64,000 nucleotides of DNA. Source: Tritonibacter mobilis. GTDB taxonomy: Bacteria > Pseudomonadota > Alphaproteobacteria > Rhodobacterales > Rhodobacteraceae. The stretch spans positions 62,001 through 126,000 of the forward strand of contig NZ_LNWY01000004.1 of assembly GCF_001681715.1 (NCBI RefSeq). The letters are read 5' to 3'. The position numbers were made by a program, and so were the translations under genes. Position 1 is the stretch's first letter; every line of letters begins with the position of its first letter. This document shows positions 35,312 through 44,415 of the stretch, piece by piece. A model generated the notes under the pieces. It saw only the letters and a list, made by a program, of their open reading frames with translations. It was not told the DNA's origin and made no database searches.

Positions 35312-35740
35312 ATGACACCGACCCATGAAGAGAATGCCAACAAGTGGCTGATGGAAGCGGGCCTTCGCCCGACCCGCCAGCGTGTGACGCTGGCTGCTCT
35401 GCTCGTTGGCGATGGACAGCACCGCCACGTGACCGCAGAGAGCCTGTTTGACGCCGCCAAGGACGACGGGGCCGCCGTGTCGCTGGCCACGGTCTATAAT
35501 ACGCTCAGGGCGTTTTGTGATGCGGGTGTTTTGCAGGAAATCACGGTCGATGGCTCCAAAAGCTATTTCGACACCAATGTGCATGACCACCCCCACTACT
35601 ATTGGGAGGGAGAGGGCCGGGTCTCGGATGCCCCGTCCGAGGAGCTGGTCATCCAGTCCCTGCCGCAACCCCCCGAAGGGATGGAGATTGCGTCGGTCGA
35701 TGTGGTGATCCGCCTGCGCAAGAAAGCAGAGCGTAGCTGA
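35312..35740 (+). CDS. irr: Iron response regulator Irr (Fur family)
   Basis: 142 residues. N-terminal winged helix ([14 protein letters not shown] ... [12 protein letters not shown]), then the metal/heme region [12 protein letters not shown] (histidines at 91, 93, 95) matching the His cluster typical of Irr rather than the CxxC motifs of Fur. Irr represses iron-rich processes and activates iron uptake under iron limitation, its stability depending on heme. AGGAAGG lies just before the ATG. It is divergent from fabA. Confidence 0.9.
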   Translation: MTPTHEENANKWLMEAGLRPTRQRVTLAALLVGDGQHRHVTAESLFDAAKDDGAAVSLATVYNTLRAFCDAGVLQEITVDGSKSYFDTNVHDHPHYYWEGEGRVSDAPSEELVIQSLPQPPEGMEIASVDVVIRLRKKAERS

Positions 35741-35757
35741 AATTCAGACGGTTCGTG

Positions 35758-35822
35758 GATGGGGGCGCTGCCCCCTCGGCGCTTGTGCGCCTCACCCCCG
35801 AGATATTTCTGAAAAGCTGAAA
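35758..35822 (+). repeat. Palindromic 3'-end element, second type, copy 1 (after irr)
   Basis: GGGGGCGCTGCCCCC palindrome, then a GGCGC-TTGT-GCGCC hairpin, then a tail CGAGATATTTCTGAAAAG plus CTGAAA. It begins 18 nt after the irr stop, between convergent genes. A similar tail occurs after phoH. Confidence 0.5.
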
Positions 35823-35851
35823 ACAGGCTTTCGCGGTTCTATCGCGTCGGG

Positions 35852-36736
35852 TCAGAACCATTGCCCCGGTTCCATCAGGCCCAGATCCAGAAGTTGGCGC
35901 GAATGCCATTCGAATGGTGCCGAGTTGTGCCACTTGAAGCTCTTGATATCAAAGGTCGATCCCGGATTGCGTTTCAGCGCTTTGGCGGCGCGAAATGAGC
36001 AGATCGCAGCGGTCAGGTTGTGATGCCATGGGCAGGCATAGGTGTTGTATTCCTGATCGTTGAACGTGTGATCGTCTTGAAGCTGCAGCCCCTTTTTGAC
36101 ACGAAACAGCGCAATCCGGTCGATTTTGCGGCTGGCTTCGGGAATGTGCTCCTCATGCCGCCAGCGGATGCCGCCAAAGAAATCCAACTGGCGGTCCCTT
36201 GGGTGGCCTGTCTCGGGATCACTGCGCCCTTGGGCGTAATAGCCGGATTTGTCCAGACAGGCATCCTCGATCGAAACCGCACTTGGGTGCGCGTCCAGAT
36301 CTCCTGCATAGATATCAATCACATAAGTCAGCATCGCATCACGCCGTTCTTCGGTGTGAAAGGCCAGCATCTCGTTGACGGTGCGGGTCTCGCAAAACGG
36401 ATAGAAAAGATACTCGCCATTATAGCAATAATAGAGCCAGCACCCCGGAGTGGCTGCGGCAATAATGCGGTTCACTGCTGTGATGACCGCGTCCGCGCTG
36501 GTGCAGTCGTAGGGCACGCGGTGGATCAGGTCCTCCACATCCGAAGGCACATCAAACGCATCGGGCATCAAGGCGACAACCGATGTGAAGCCGCAATTCA
36601 GATGGTGGCGCAGGGTGGTGCCGATCTCCACCTCATCCTCTGCAAAAATCAGTGCCACCGGCCCTTTGGCCAGAATGGGCTTGCCGGTCTGAAGGAAATC
36701 CTCCAGCGCGCCGTATATCATCGGGGCTGTCCTCAT
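35852..36736 (-). CDS. Conserved hypothetical protein, possible glycosyltransferase-2-like
   Basis: 294 residues from the ATG at 36736. The N-terminal half alternates strands and helices ([32 protein letters not shown]) as in family-2 glycosyltransferase-like proteins. [15 protein letters not shown] segment takes the place where the DxDEF motif of the Glyco_tranf_2_4 group would be. The C-terminal half is rich in His, Trp and Tyr. No signal peptide. Catalytic competence is doubtful without the acidic motif. It is divergent from miaB. The assignment is tentative. Confidence 0.5.
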   Translation of the reverse strand: MRTAPMIYGALEDFLQTGKPILAKGPVALIFAEDEVEIGTTLRHHLNCGFTSVVALMPDAFDVPSDVEDLIHRVPYDCTSADAVITAVNRIIAAATPGCWLYYCYNGEYLFYPFCETRTVNEMLAFHTEERRDAMLTYVIDIYAGDLDAHPSAVSIEDACLDKSGYYAQGRSDPETGHPRDRQLDFFGGIRWRHEEHIPEASRKIDRIALFRVKKGLQLQDDHTFNDQEYNTYACPWHHNLTAAICSFRAAKALKRNPGSTFDIKSFKWHNSAPFEWHSRQLLDLGLMEPGQWF

Positions 36737-36885
36737 GCTCTGCTCTGGCTCTTTCACCGAGCGCCTTCTGGTCTTTGCGGATAAAATCGGGTAATTGCCC
36801 TGCCATTGCAAGCGGCCTCAATTCGCGCTATGCGCAGCCGCTGTTCAATCCGCCTTGGCCCACCCCGAAAAAGGTAGCTCACGTC

Positions 36886-38208
36886 ATGTCCGCGCCCAAG
36901 AAACTCTACATCAAGACCTATGGCTGTCAGATGAACGTTTATGACAGTGAACGCATGGCGGAAACGCTGGGCGGGCAGGGCTATGTGGAGACCAAAACCC
37001 CTGATGATGCGGATATGATCCTTTTGAACACCTGCCACATTCGCGAAAAGGCCGCAGAGAAGGTCTATTCCGAACTGGGGCGGTTCAAAGGTCTGAAGGC
37101 GGAAAAACCCGATCTGAAGATCGGCGTGGCGGGCTGTGTGGCGCAGGCCGAGGGCGAGGAAATCATGCGTCGTCAGCCGCTGGTGGATCTGGTGGTCGGC
37201 CCACAGAGCTATCATCGTCTGCCCGAGATGGAAGCCAAAGCCGGTGCCGGTGAAAAAGTGCTCGACACGGATTTCCCCGAGGAAGACAAATTTGAGAAGC
37301 TGAAGCGTCGCCCTAAGGCCAAACGCGGTCCCACCGCGTTTTTGACCGTGCAGGAAGGTTGCGACAAATTCTGTGCCTTCTGTGTTGTGCCCTATACGCG
37401 CGGGGCCGAAGTCTCTCGCCCTGCGGACCGTATCCTGCGCGAAGCCGAGGATCTGGTGGAGCGCGGCGTGCGCGAAATCACCCTGCTGGGCCAGAACGTC
37501 AACGCTTATCACGGCGCGGGCCCCAACGGGGATATGACGCTGGCGCAGTTGATCTGGGAGCTCGACAAGGTGGAGGGGCTGGAGCGCATCCGGTTTACCA
37601 CCTCGCACCCCAATGACATGATGGATGACCTGATCGAGGCCCATGGCACTTGCGCCAAGCTGATGCCCTATCTGCATCTGCCCGTGCAGGCAGGATCGGA
37701 CAAGATCCTGAAACGGATGAACCGCAGCCACACCGCCGAGAGCTACATCCGCCTGATCGAACGTATCCGTGCGGCACGCCCCGACATCCTGATTTCCGGC
37801 GATTTCATCGTGGGTTTCCCCGAAGAGACCGAAGAGGATTTTCAGGCAACGCTCGATCTGGTGGAAGAAGTGAAATACGGCACCGCCTATTCCTTCAAAT
37901 ACTCTACCCGTCCCGGCACGCCAGCGGCAGAACGCGCGCAAGTGGACCCCAAGGAAGCCGACGACCGGCTGCAACGGCTCCAGGCTCTGCTGACCCGCCA
38001 GCAACGCGAGGTGCAGGATAGCATGGTCGGGCGTGAGCTTGGTGTGCTGTTTGAAAAGAAGGGCCGCTTTCCGGGGCAGATGGTGGGCAAGTCCGATTAT
38101 CTCCACGCGGTGCATGTGGCCGATTGCGACGCAGAGATCGGCGATCTGCGCCGGGTGCGGATCGTCTCTTCGGGTGCCAACTCGCTCGCGGGTGAGTTGA
38201 TCGCCTAA
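36886..38208 (+). CDS. miaB: tRNA-2-methylthio-N6-dimethylallyladenosine synthase MiaB
   Basis: 440 residues from the ATG at 36886 (AAGGTAG 9 nt upstream; frame open to 36652). Radical-SAM methylthiotransferase: N-terminal cluster cysteines C14, C50, C84, radical-SAM motif [10 protein letters not shown] (C159, C163, C166), and a C-terminal TRAM domain (about 375-440). It adds the methylthio group to A37 of tRNAs. It opens the miaB-phoH-ybeY-corC-lnt neighbourhood. Confidence 0.96.
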   Translation: MSAPKKLYIKTYGCQMNVYDSERMAETLGGQGYVETKTPDDADMILLNTCHIREKAAEKVYSELGRFKGLKAEKPDLKIGVAGCVAQAEGEEIMRRQPLVDLVVGPQSYHRLPEMEAKAGAGEKVLDTDFPEEDKFEKLKRRPKAKRGPTAFLTVQEGCDKFCAFCVVPYTRGAEVSRPADRILREAEDLVERGVREITLLGQNVNAYHGAGPNGDMTLAQLIWELDKVEGLERIRFTTSHPNDMMDDLIEAHGTCAKLMPYLHLPVQAGSDKILKRMNRSHTAESYIRLIERIRAARPDILISGDFIVGFPEETEEDFQATLDLVEEVKYGTAYSFKYSTRPGTPAAERAQVDPKEADDRLQRLQALLTRQQREVQDSMVGRELGVLFEKKGRFPGQMVGKSDYLHAVHVADCDAEIGDLRRVRIVSSGANSLAGELIA

Positions 38209-38242
38209 CGACCCCCCCACTCGATCTGAGGGCAATTTTAAA

Positions 38243-38274
38243 GGGCGCGGCCAGTCAGTGGCCGCGCTCTTTTG
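38243..38274 (+). terminator. Intrinsic terminator of miaB
   Basis: GGGCGCGGCCA (38243-38253) pairs with TGGCCGCGCTC (38259-38269), followed by TTTT. From 38281 to 38553 no gene is seen; the stretch is relatively AT-rich and presumably holds the promoter of the OmpA-like gene. Confidence 0.8.
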
Positions 38275-38553
38275 GTTTCAAAATGATGCATTCAGATGAG
38301 GGTCGCAGAGGTGTGCGACTCAGTTCTGATGGGGGTTTTCATTCATTTTTTCGAATTTCTGATCGATTGACCGCTCTGCGTGGGCAATGTTTTGCTGGCC
38401 CCGTGACTGTTTCTCAAATTCGCCTCAGGGGCTGGGTTTTTCCCCCTTTAACCCCCCGATATTCAGGGAAAATTAGTATAAACTGATGAAGTAATTAGGA
38501 CCGCGGAGGCCAGAAGGTGCTCTCTGATGTGGGCCAACTGAAGGAAGCCTGTT

Positions 38554-39132
38554 GTGTTTAATCGAATGTTAGGCAAAGCCAGCGCGGCCCTCGCTTGCGC
38601 GGCCCTCGCTGTCTCGCTCTCGGGCGTCTCGCCTGTCGCTGCTCAGGATGCAAACCCAATCCGGGCAGAGCGTTACATCCCCACGATCTGGGTCGACCCT
38701 GACGGGTGTGAGCACTGGGTCATGGACGACGGTGCCGAGGGTTATATGACCACCCACATGACCCCGGATGGCAAGCCTGTGTGCCGTCGCGGACAGCTTT
38801 GTGGCATGATGCCCACCGATCAGTTCTTTGCAACTGACGGCAGCACGGTGAATGCCGCCGGACGCAAGCGCTTGCAGGAATGGTTCCGCAACGCAATGCC
38901 GGGCACTCGCTCTTTTGTGGTCGCGGGGCATACCGATAGCCGGGCCTCTGACGAATACAATATGGCGTTGTCGCAACGCCGCGCGGATGCGGTCGCGCAG
39001 ATTGGCCGTTCGGTCGGGGCGCGGATCAAGGACGTGCGCGCCTATGGCGAGCGCAGCCCGCGTGTGCCCAATCGCGGTGCTGCCAATCTGGCGCAAAACC
39101 GCCGTGTCGAAATCTACTGTATCCGCCGCTGA
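38554..39132 (+). CDS. OmpA-family peptidoglycan-binding outer-membrane/periplasmic protein
   Basis: 192 residues from a GTG with AAGGA 8 nt upstream. Residues 1-30 are a signal peptide (cleavage near VAAQD). Residues 44-80 carry a short Cys-containing module (IWVDPDGCEHW ... TPDGKPVC). Residues 90-192 are an OmpA-like domain with VVAGHTDSRAS and QRRADAV. It should anchor to peptidoglycan. The Cys module recurs in the next gene, 11 nt downstream, so the pair are probably co-expressed and related by duplication or partnership. Confidence 0.85.
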   Translation: MFNRMLGKASAALACAALAVSLSGVSPVAAQDANPIRAERYIPTIWVDPDGCEHWVMDDGAEGYMTTHMTPDGKPVCRRGQLCGMMPTDQFFATDGSTVNAAGRKRLQEWFRNAMPGTRSFVVAGHTDSRASDEYNMALSQRRADAVAQIGRSVGARIKDVRAYGERSPRVPNRGAANLAQNRRVEIYCIRR

Positions 39133-39143
39133 GGGGCCCGATC

Positions 39144-39449
39144 ATGACATTTACCAAGGCAATCGCCGTTCTGACGCTTGGCCTCGCGCTCGCGGCCTGT
39201 GAAAACACGGGCGATAAGACTCGTGATCGCAACTTCTTTGATGGTGGAGACGGCGATCTTGCCGGGCTGACCGCAGGTATCTGGGTGGATCCGCAGGGCT
39301 GTGAGCACTGGATCGTCGACGATGGTGTCGAGGGGTATCTGGACCCGCGCCGCACGCCCGACGGCAGGCCCGTGTGCAACAGCGAATTGCCGCGCAGCAC
39401 CGCCTCCGGGCCCTTCAAGAGCGGATCTCGCTTTGAAGATCCCATTTGA
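39144..39449 (+). CDS. Small lipoprotein sharing a module with the preceding OmpA-like protein
   Basis: 101 residues. A lipoprotein signal peptide ends in the lipobox LAAC (residues 16-19). Residues 45-80 repeat the module of the upstream protein: IWVDPQGCEHWIVDDG, EGY and TPDGRPVC, with both cysteines kept. No other domain. Location is the inner leaflet of the outer membrane or the inner membrane. Function unknown; the shared module suggests a common partner or a disulfide-stabilised fold. Confidence 0.8.
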   Translation: MTFTKAIAVLTLGLALAACENTGDKTRDRNFFDGGDGDLAGLTAGIWVDPQGCEHWIVDDGVEGYLDPRRTPDGRPVCNSELPRSTASGPFKSGSRFEDPI

Positions 39450-39510
39450 TCCTGTCTGCCTGATCTTGCGGGCGGCCTGATTCTCAGGAGTTAACTTTGA
39501 TGGCAGCGAT

Positions 39511-39549
39511 ATGTGGGCGTCTCCAGTGCGGAGGCGCCCACATGGCTTT
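39511..39549 (+). terminator. Intrinsic terminator after the lipoprotein gene
   Basis: ATGTGGGCGTCTCC pairs with GGAGGCGCCCACAT (one wobble) around AGTGC, followed by a short T-run (CTTTTGG). Confidence 0.75.
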
Positions 39550-39674
39550 TGGCGAATGCACGCCGACGGAATGTTTCAGTTCCGTGAAATCCTGCCGGTG
39601 TTTGAGGGCTGGCCCTTGCGCGGGCGCGCGCGGAGAGGCAGACTGAGAGGGCAATACCAAAACAGGAGAGCCGT

Positions 39675-40691
39675 TTGGCCACTAGTGTTCTGCCCCCGTC
39701 TTCCGAGCACGCCCAGCCACCCGAAGTGTTGCTGGAATTTCCTGACAATCGACTACTGATAGAGCTTTGCGGCGAATTTGATCGCAACCTCGCTGAAATC
39801 GAGCAGCGCCTTGGCGTGCAGATTGTGCGACGTGGCAATCAGTTGCTTGTGCATGGCGATGCGGAACTGCGCCAGCAGGCCGGTGAGCTGTTGCAGGTCC
39901 TATATGAGCGTCTTGAAAGCGGCCGCCCGGTGGAGCGTGAAGATATCGACCGGGAAATCCGTCTGGATCGCTCGGACGAAGACAGCGACGCAGGCCCTGA
40001 CAGCCAGCTTGAGATGTTCTCGGGCGGCAAGGTCGAGATCAAGACCCGCAAAAAACTGGTGGAGCCGCGCACCGACGCGCAGAAGGCCTATGTAAAGAAC
40101 CTCTTTGAGCATGAGATGGCCTTTGGCATCGGGCCGGCGGGGACGGGCAAGACCTATCTCGCCGTGGCGGTTGGGGTCTCGATGTTTATTCAGGGGCATG
40201 TGGACAAGATTATCCTCTGTCGCCCTGCCGTTGAGGCAGGCGAACGTCTGGGGTTTCTGCCTGGCACACAGGAGGAGAAAGTCGACCCTTACATGCAGCC
40301 GCTTTATGATGCGCTGAATGACTTCCTCCCGGGCAAGCAGCTGGCCAAGCTCAAGGAAGAAAAAACCATCGAGATTGCGCCTTTGGCCTTTATGCGTGGG
40401 CGTACGCTCTCCAATGCCTTTGTGGTGCTGGATGAGGCGCAAAACGCCACCACCATGCAAATGAAGATGTTCCTGACCCGTTTGGGCGAAGGATCACGCA
40501 TGGTGATCACTGGTGACCGCTCTCAGGTCGATTTGCCGCGCGGGGTGCAATCGGGCTTGCAGGATGCCGAACGCCTGCTGACGCCCATCCCCAAGATCTC
40601 GTTCAATTATTTCACCGCGAAGGATGTGGTGCGCCACCCGCTGGTGGCGGCGATCATCGAGGCCTACGACAAGGACGAAATCTCCGGCTGA
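39675..40691 (+). CDS. phoH: PhoH-family ATPase
   Basis: 338 residues from a TTG start with GGAG 7 nt upstream. N-terminal KH-like region, then an ATPase domain with P-loop GIGPAGTGKT (151-160), Walker B VVLDEAQNAT and the ITGDRSQVD motif. PhoH-like ATPases are linked to RNA metabolism and act next to YbeY in many bacteria. Here a minus-strand GNAT gene separates it from ybeY. Confidence 0.93.
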   Translation: MATSVLPPSSEHAQPPEVLLEFPDNRLLIELCGEFDRNLAEIEQRLGVQIVRRGNQLLVHGDAELRQQAGELLQVLYERLESGRPVEREDIDREIRLDRSDEDSDAGPDSQLEMFSGGKVEIKTRKKLVEPRTDAQKAYVKNLFEHEMAFGIGPAGTGKTYLAVAVGVSMFIQGHVDKIILCRPAVEAGERLGFLPGTQEEKVDPYMQPLYDALNDFLPGKQLAKLKEEKTIEIAPLAFMRGRTLSNAFVVLDEAQNATTMQMKMFLTRLGEGSRMVITGDRSQVDLPRGVQSGLQDAERLLTPIPKISFNYFTAKDVVRHPLVAAIIEAYDKDEISG

Positions 40692-40784
40692 GGGTGCCTG
40701 TGCCCTGCGCCCCTGCCGCGGCCAATGGTGGTGGCGGGCAGGGCAGATGCCTTCGGCGAGGATATTTATGAGAAGTTGAAAGGC
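40692..40784 (+). repeat. Palindromic 3'-end element, second type, copy 2 (after phoH)
   Basis: A CCCTGCC...GGCAGGG stem is followed by the tail CGAGGATATTTATGAGAAG and TTGAAAG, nearly the same as the tail after irr. It lies between the convergent phoH and GNAT genes. Confidence 0.45.
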
Positions 40785-41264
40785 TCAGTCTGCAAGATCG
40801 TATCGCATGAAGGCGCTCTCGGGGTGGGCTTTGTAGTCGCCATAGGGCGCGCAGTATTGGTAGCCGAGGTTTTCATAGAGCGCGCGGGCCGCGTCAAAAG
40901 GCGGCAATTGGTCAGATCCGGTTTCCAGCAGCAAGGCACGGGCACCTGATTGCGCCGCAATCTCATGCAAGGACAGCATGAGGGTCCGGGCGATGCCGCG
41001 CCCGCGGGCACGAGATGCCACATGAACGGATTTGACTTCCATTTGCCCGTCTCCGAGATCTTTGAGCGCGCCACATGCCAGAGCAACCTCACCCTCATAG
41101 ACTGCAAAAAAGCGGATGTTCGCCGCCTGCAACCCCTGCAGGTCAAGCGCGTGACGGGCCTCGGGGGCGCTGGCGGCCGAGGAATGCGCCAGATGCGCCG
41201 CCAGAAGGGGGCGGATGTCAGGGCTGGAGGGATCGGCAGGGCGAATGTCGAGTGCTGCGGTCAT
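40785..41264 (-). CDS. GNAT-family N-acetyltransferase
   Basis: 159 residues from the ATG at 41264, AAGGA 9 nt upstream. GNAT core: VHVASRARGRGIARTLM is the acetyl-CoA-binding loop (RxxGxA), then LLLETG and ALYENLGY. The PanZ/YhbS-like small-substrate type is typical. Substrate unknown. It interrupts the phoH-ybeY linkage on the opposite strand. Confidence 0.85.
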   Translation of the reverse strand: MTAALDIRPADPSSPDIRPLLAAHLAHSSAASAPEARHALDLQGLQAANIRFFAVYEGEVALACGALKDLGDGQMEVKSVHVASRARGRGIARTLMLSLHEIAAQSGARALLLETGSDQLPPFDAARALYENLGYQYCAPYGDYKAHPESAFMRYDLAD

Positions 41265-41342
41265 TCGGTCCGGTCCTTGTTGAGAATGGGCACACTGTGA
41301 AAGGTTCTTTTTTTCCATGTCGGGTCAAGCTATGGCGGCACT

Positions 41343-41855
41343 ATGATATTGGATGTTGTGATCGAAGATGACCGCTGGGATGCGGCTGCGCTTAATAAAC
41401 AGGCAGAAGTCGCTGTGGCGGCCACGCTTGCGTATCTGGGGCTTCTGGATGAGGACTGGGAAGTCACTGTGCTGGGTTGTGATGATGCGCGGATTGCGGA
41501 CCTCAATGCTGAGTTTCGCGAGAAACCAAAGCCGACGAATGTGCTGAGCTGGCCTGCGCAAGAACTTGCCGCTGCGCAGGAGGGGGGGCAACCTGCGCCG
41601 CCCGAGGTGGATTTTATGGGCGACGCGGCCTTGGGCGACATCGCGATTTCCTATGAAACCTGCATGAAAGAAGCGGAAATAGCGCAAAAACCGCCCGAGG
41701 ATCATATCCGCCATCTGCTTGTTCACGGAACATTGCATCTTTTGGGGTATGATCACATTCGTGACGGCGACGCCACGGTTATGGAAACTTTGGAGGTTGG
41801 GATACTTGGCAAACTGGGTATCCCTGACCCATATATCATAGAGGACGGGTCGTAA
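41343..41855 (+). CDS. ybeY: Endoribonuclease/rRNA maturation factor YbeY
   Basis: 170 residues. The zinc motif HGTLHLLGYDH has ligands H128, H132 and H138. Earlier conserved TNVLSWP and LGDIAIS segments are present. It processes 16S rRNA 3' ends and takes part in ribosome quality control. The following corC begins 22 nt downstream. Confidence 0.95.
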   Translation: MILDVVIEDDRWDAAALNKQAEVAVAATLAYLGLLDEDWEVTVLGCDDARIADLNAEFREKPKPTNVLSWPAQELAAAQEGGQPAPPEVDFMGDAALGDIAISYETCMKEAEIAQKPPEDHIRHLLVHGTLHLLGYDHIRDGDATVMETLEVGILGKLGIPDPYIIEDGS

Positions 41856-41877
41856 GTGGCCTTTTTGGAATGGATCA

Positions 41878-42780
41878 ATGGGCGATATAGAAGGCAGTTC
41901 TAACGCAGCGCATGGCGCGCTGCAGGATATTGAAGCGATGGAACCGAAGTTGAACGGGGTCGAAACGCCCGGGTTCCTGAGCAAGATTTTCGGGAGTTTC
42001 TCCCAGACCGCTGAGGACGATGTGCCAGATAACGGCAATGAAGAAGTTTTGGCGGACCCGCCACCGGGCATGATGAACCTGCGCCGTTTGCGGGTGGAGG
42101 ATGTTGCGATCCCCACCGCAGAGATTGACGCGGTGCCGGTGACCATTTCCCGTGATGAGCTGGTGCAGGTCTTTCGTGACACAGGGTTTACCCGCATTCC
42201 GGTCTATGAGGGCACGCTTGATACGCCCTTGGGCTTTGTCCACCTCAAGGATCTGGCCCTCACTTATGGTTTTGAGTGCGAGAGCGATGATTTTGATCTC
42301 GCGCATATGCTGCGGCCCCTGCTGTTTGTGCCACCATCGATGCCGATTGGCGTTCTGCTGACCAAGATGCAGGCGGAGCGTCGGCATATGGCGCTGGTGA
42401 TTGATGAATACGGCGGGGTTGATGGGCTTTTGACGATTGAGGACCTGATTGAGCAGGTTGTTGGTGAGATCGAAGACGAACACGACAGCGGCGAAGATCA
42501 GACCTGGGTTCAGGAAAAGCCCGGCTGCTATGTCGCGCAGGCCCGTACTCCACTGGGCGAGTTTGAGGGCGAGATTGGTATTCCGCTCACCCAGCACGAG
42601 GATGTGGATGGCGAAGAAATCGACACGCTGGGGGGGCTTGTGTTCATGCTGTCCGGGCGCGTTCCTGCGCGAGGAGAAGTGATCCAGCATCCCGAAGGCC
42701 CGGAATTCGAGGTCGTCGATGCCGATCCCCGCCGGATCAAACGGCTTCGCGTGCGCCTGCCCGGCCTCGCGGCAGAATGA
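41878..42780 (+). CDS. CorC/YbeX-type CBS-domain transporter-associated protein
   Basis: 300 residues. After a variable N-terminus there are two CBS domains (about 75-200), with DEYGGVDGLLTIEDLIEQVVGE quoted only as DEYGGVDG and EDLIEQVVGEI, then a C-terminal CorC_HlyC domain (about 210-295). YbeX proteins are linked to Mg/Co efflux and to ribosome metabolism. It overlaps lnt by 4 bp, so ybeY-corC-lnt form one operon. Confidence 0.92.
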   Translation: MGDIEGSSNAAHGALQDIEAMEPKLNGVETPGFLSKIFGSFSQTAEDDVPDNGNEEVLADPPPGMMNLRRLRVEDVAIPTAEIDAVPVTISRDELVQVFRDTGFTRIPVYEGTLDTPLGFVHLKDLALTYGFECESDDFDLAHMLRPLLFVPPSMPIGVLLTKMQAERRHMALVIDEYGGVDGLLTIEDLIEQVVGEIEDEHDSGEDQTWVQEKPGCYVAQARTPLGEFEGEIGIPLTQHEDVDGEEIDTLGGLVFMLSGRVPARGEVIQHPEGPEFEVVDADPRRIKRLRVRLPGLAAE

Positions 42781-44303
42781 TCTTGCCGCCTGTGCTCCGA
42801 AAAGCTGGCCCGTTTGGGCTGGCCGTGGGTGCAGGCGCGCTGATGGCGCAAGGCCTTGCGCCTGTGTCCGCAATCTGGGTGATGCCACTGGCGCTCTTGG
42901 TGATTGCGGCGTTGTTTCAGTCGATGCCCACACCGCGCCATGCTGCAGCACTTGGCTGGCTCTTTGGCTGCGGATACTTCGGGTTTGGCCTGAGCTGGAT
43001 CATGGAGCCATTTCAGGTGGATGCCGCCACCTACGGCTGGATGGCACCGTTTGCGCTGATGTTGATGGCCGGGGGCCTGTCGCTCTTTTGGGGGCTGGCG
43101 TTCTGGGCGGCAGCACGGCTAGGTCGAGGCGACTGGCGCTTGCTTGCGCTCATCGGGTTTTGGGGGCTGGTGGAACTGGCCCGCGCCTATGTGCTCACAG
43201 GGTTTCCATGGGCGGGCTTTGCCCAGCTTGCGCTGCCCGGCGATGTGGTGCTGCGGGCGGTGCCGTGGGTTGGCTCGCACGGCGTGATGCTTGCGATTTT
43301 GCTCGCTATTCTCCCTGTCGTGTTAATCCGGCAGCGACCGTTTTGGGCGCTGGTGCCGGCCGTTCTGGTGGCCGTTGCGATGGCATGGCTGCCGGAGGCG
43401 CGCCCCTTTGGCGGCAACTTGCCTCTGACAGAGCAAACGGTGCGCCTTGTGCAGCCAAATGCACCGCAAGCGGAGAAATGGCTGCCTGAAAAACGCTGGC
43501 TTTTTGTGCAACGGATGCTGGAGTATACGGCAGCAGAACCGGATCGCGCGGGTGGGCGGCGTCCTGATCTGGTGATCTGGCCAGAAACATCGATCCCGAC
43601 GCTACAGAACTACATAGATGAAATCAGACCCGCTTTGATCGAGGCCGCGCGGGGTGCGGAGCTGTTATACGGTATCCAGCGCGAGGAAAACGGGCGCTAT
43701 ATGAACTCTGCGGTGGTGATGAGCGCTGAGGGTGAGGCGCTCGACATCTATGACAAGATGCACCTTGTACCCTTTGGGGAATATATGCCGCTCCCGAAAC
43801 TTTGGGAGAGGTTCGGCGTCTTCGGCCTCGCCTCCCGCGCGAAGGGTGGCTATGCGCCCGGCACGCAACGCAGGCTTCTTGATACGATCGCAGGCCGGGC
43901 GCTTCCGTTGATCTGTTATGAGGGTGTTTTTGCTCAGGACGTGAATGCAGCACCTGCGCGACCGGACTATCTGGTCCTCATCACCAATGATGCGTGGTTT
44001 GGCAGTTATTCCGGCCCTTACCAGCATCTGGTGCAGGCACAGTTGCGCGCGGCCGAGCAGGGTTTGCCGATGCTGCGCGCCGCCAATACCGGGGTCTCTG
44101 CGGTGATTGATCCCTATGGTCAGCTGCGCGACAGTTTGCCGCTGAATACCGCAGGTTATCTTGACGCGCGTCTTCCCGAACCATTGCCACCTACGCTTTA
44201 CAGCCGCACCGGCGATTGGCCCACAGCCCTCGTGGCGCTGCTGCTGGTCGGTGTCTCTGGCCTGCCACGTTTGGTTGTGAAACGCAGGCGAACACTTGCT
44301 TAA
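42777..44303 (+). CDS. lnt: Apolipoprotein N-acyltransferase
   Basis: 508 residues. Six or seven N-terminal membrane helices, then a nitrilase-type periplasmic domain with catalytic E270 (WPETSIP), K327 (YDKMHLVPFGEY) and C380 (LICYEG). It adds the third acyl chain to lipoproteins. It is the last gene of the ybeY-corC-lnt operon. Its product would act on the lipoproteins encoded at 39144 and 63802. Confidence 0.95.
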   Translation: MILPPVLRKAGPFGLAVGAGALMAQGLAPVSAIWVMPLALLVIAALFQSMPTPRHAAALGWLFGCGYFGFGLSWIMEPFQVDAATYGWMAPFALMLMAGGLSLFWGLAFWAAARLGRGDWRLLALIGFWGLVELARAYVLTGFPWAGFAQLALPGDVVLRAVPWVGSHGVMLAILLAILPVVLIRQRPFWALVPAVLVAVAMAWLPEARPFGGNLPLTEQTVRLVQPNAPQAEKWLPEKRWLFVQRMLEYTAAEPDRAGGRRPDLVIWPETSIPTLQNYIDEIRPALIEAARGAELLYGIQREENGRYMNSAVVMSAEGEALDIYDKMHLVPFGEYMPLPKLWERFGVFGLASRAKGGYAPGTQRRLLDTIAGRALPLICYEGVFAQDVNAAPARPDYLVLITNDAWFGSYSGPYQHLVQAQLRAAEQGLPMLRAANTGVSAVIDPYGQLRDSLPLNTAGYLDARLPEPLPPTLYSRTGDWPTALVALLLVGVSGLPRLVVKRRRTLA

Positions 44304-44320
44304 TCTCTCAAAGGTATAGA

Positions 44321-44349
44321 TTGACCAGATACCCGAGGGCGCATACTGC
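44321..44349 (+). promoter_or_regulatory. Candidate promoter of metK
   Basis: TTGACC at 44321-44326 and TACTGC at 44344-44349 are 17 bp apart. Transcription would begin about 7-10 nt later, at the 5' edge of the riboswitch, which supports the call. Confidence 0.45.
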
Positions 44350-44357
44350 GTTCTTTA

Positions 44358-44410
44358 ATGCTGCCACAACGGCTTCCTGGCGTGGCGGATATTCATTCAA
44401 TGGAGCACAC
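44358..44410 (+). promoter_or_regulatory. SAM/SAH riboswitch controlling metK
   Basis: The segment has GCCAC (44363-44367) pairing with GTGGC (44382-44386) around ACAACGGCTTCCTGGC, then an AT-rich spacer and GGAGC just before the ATG. TTCC in the loop can pair with the GGAG Shine-Dalgarno (one G-U), forming the pseudoknot that hides the ribosome-binding site. This matches the compact SAM-SAH class found upstream of metK in Rhodobacterales. Binding of S-adenosylmethionine should lower MetK synthesis. Confidence 0.85.
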
Positions 44411-44415
44411 CTCTT

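Noticed and set aside
36754-38235. 493-codon open frame on the minus strand
   Set aside because: Antisense to miaB, an artefact of GC-rich codon positions.
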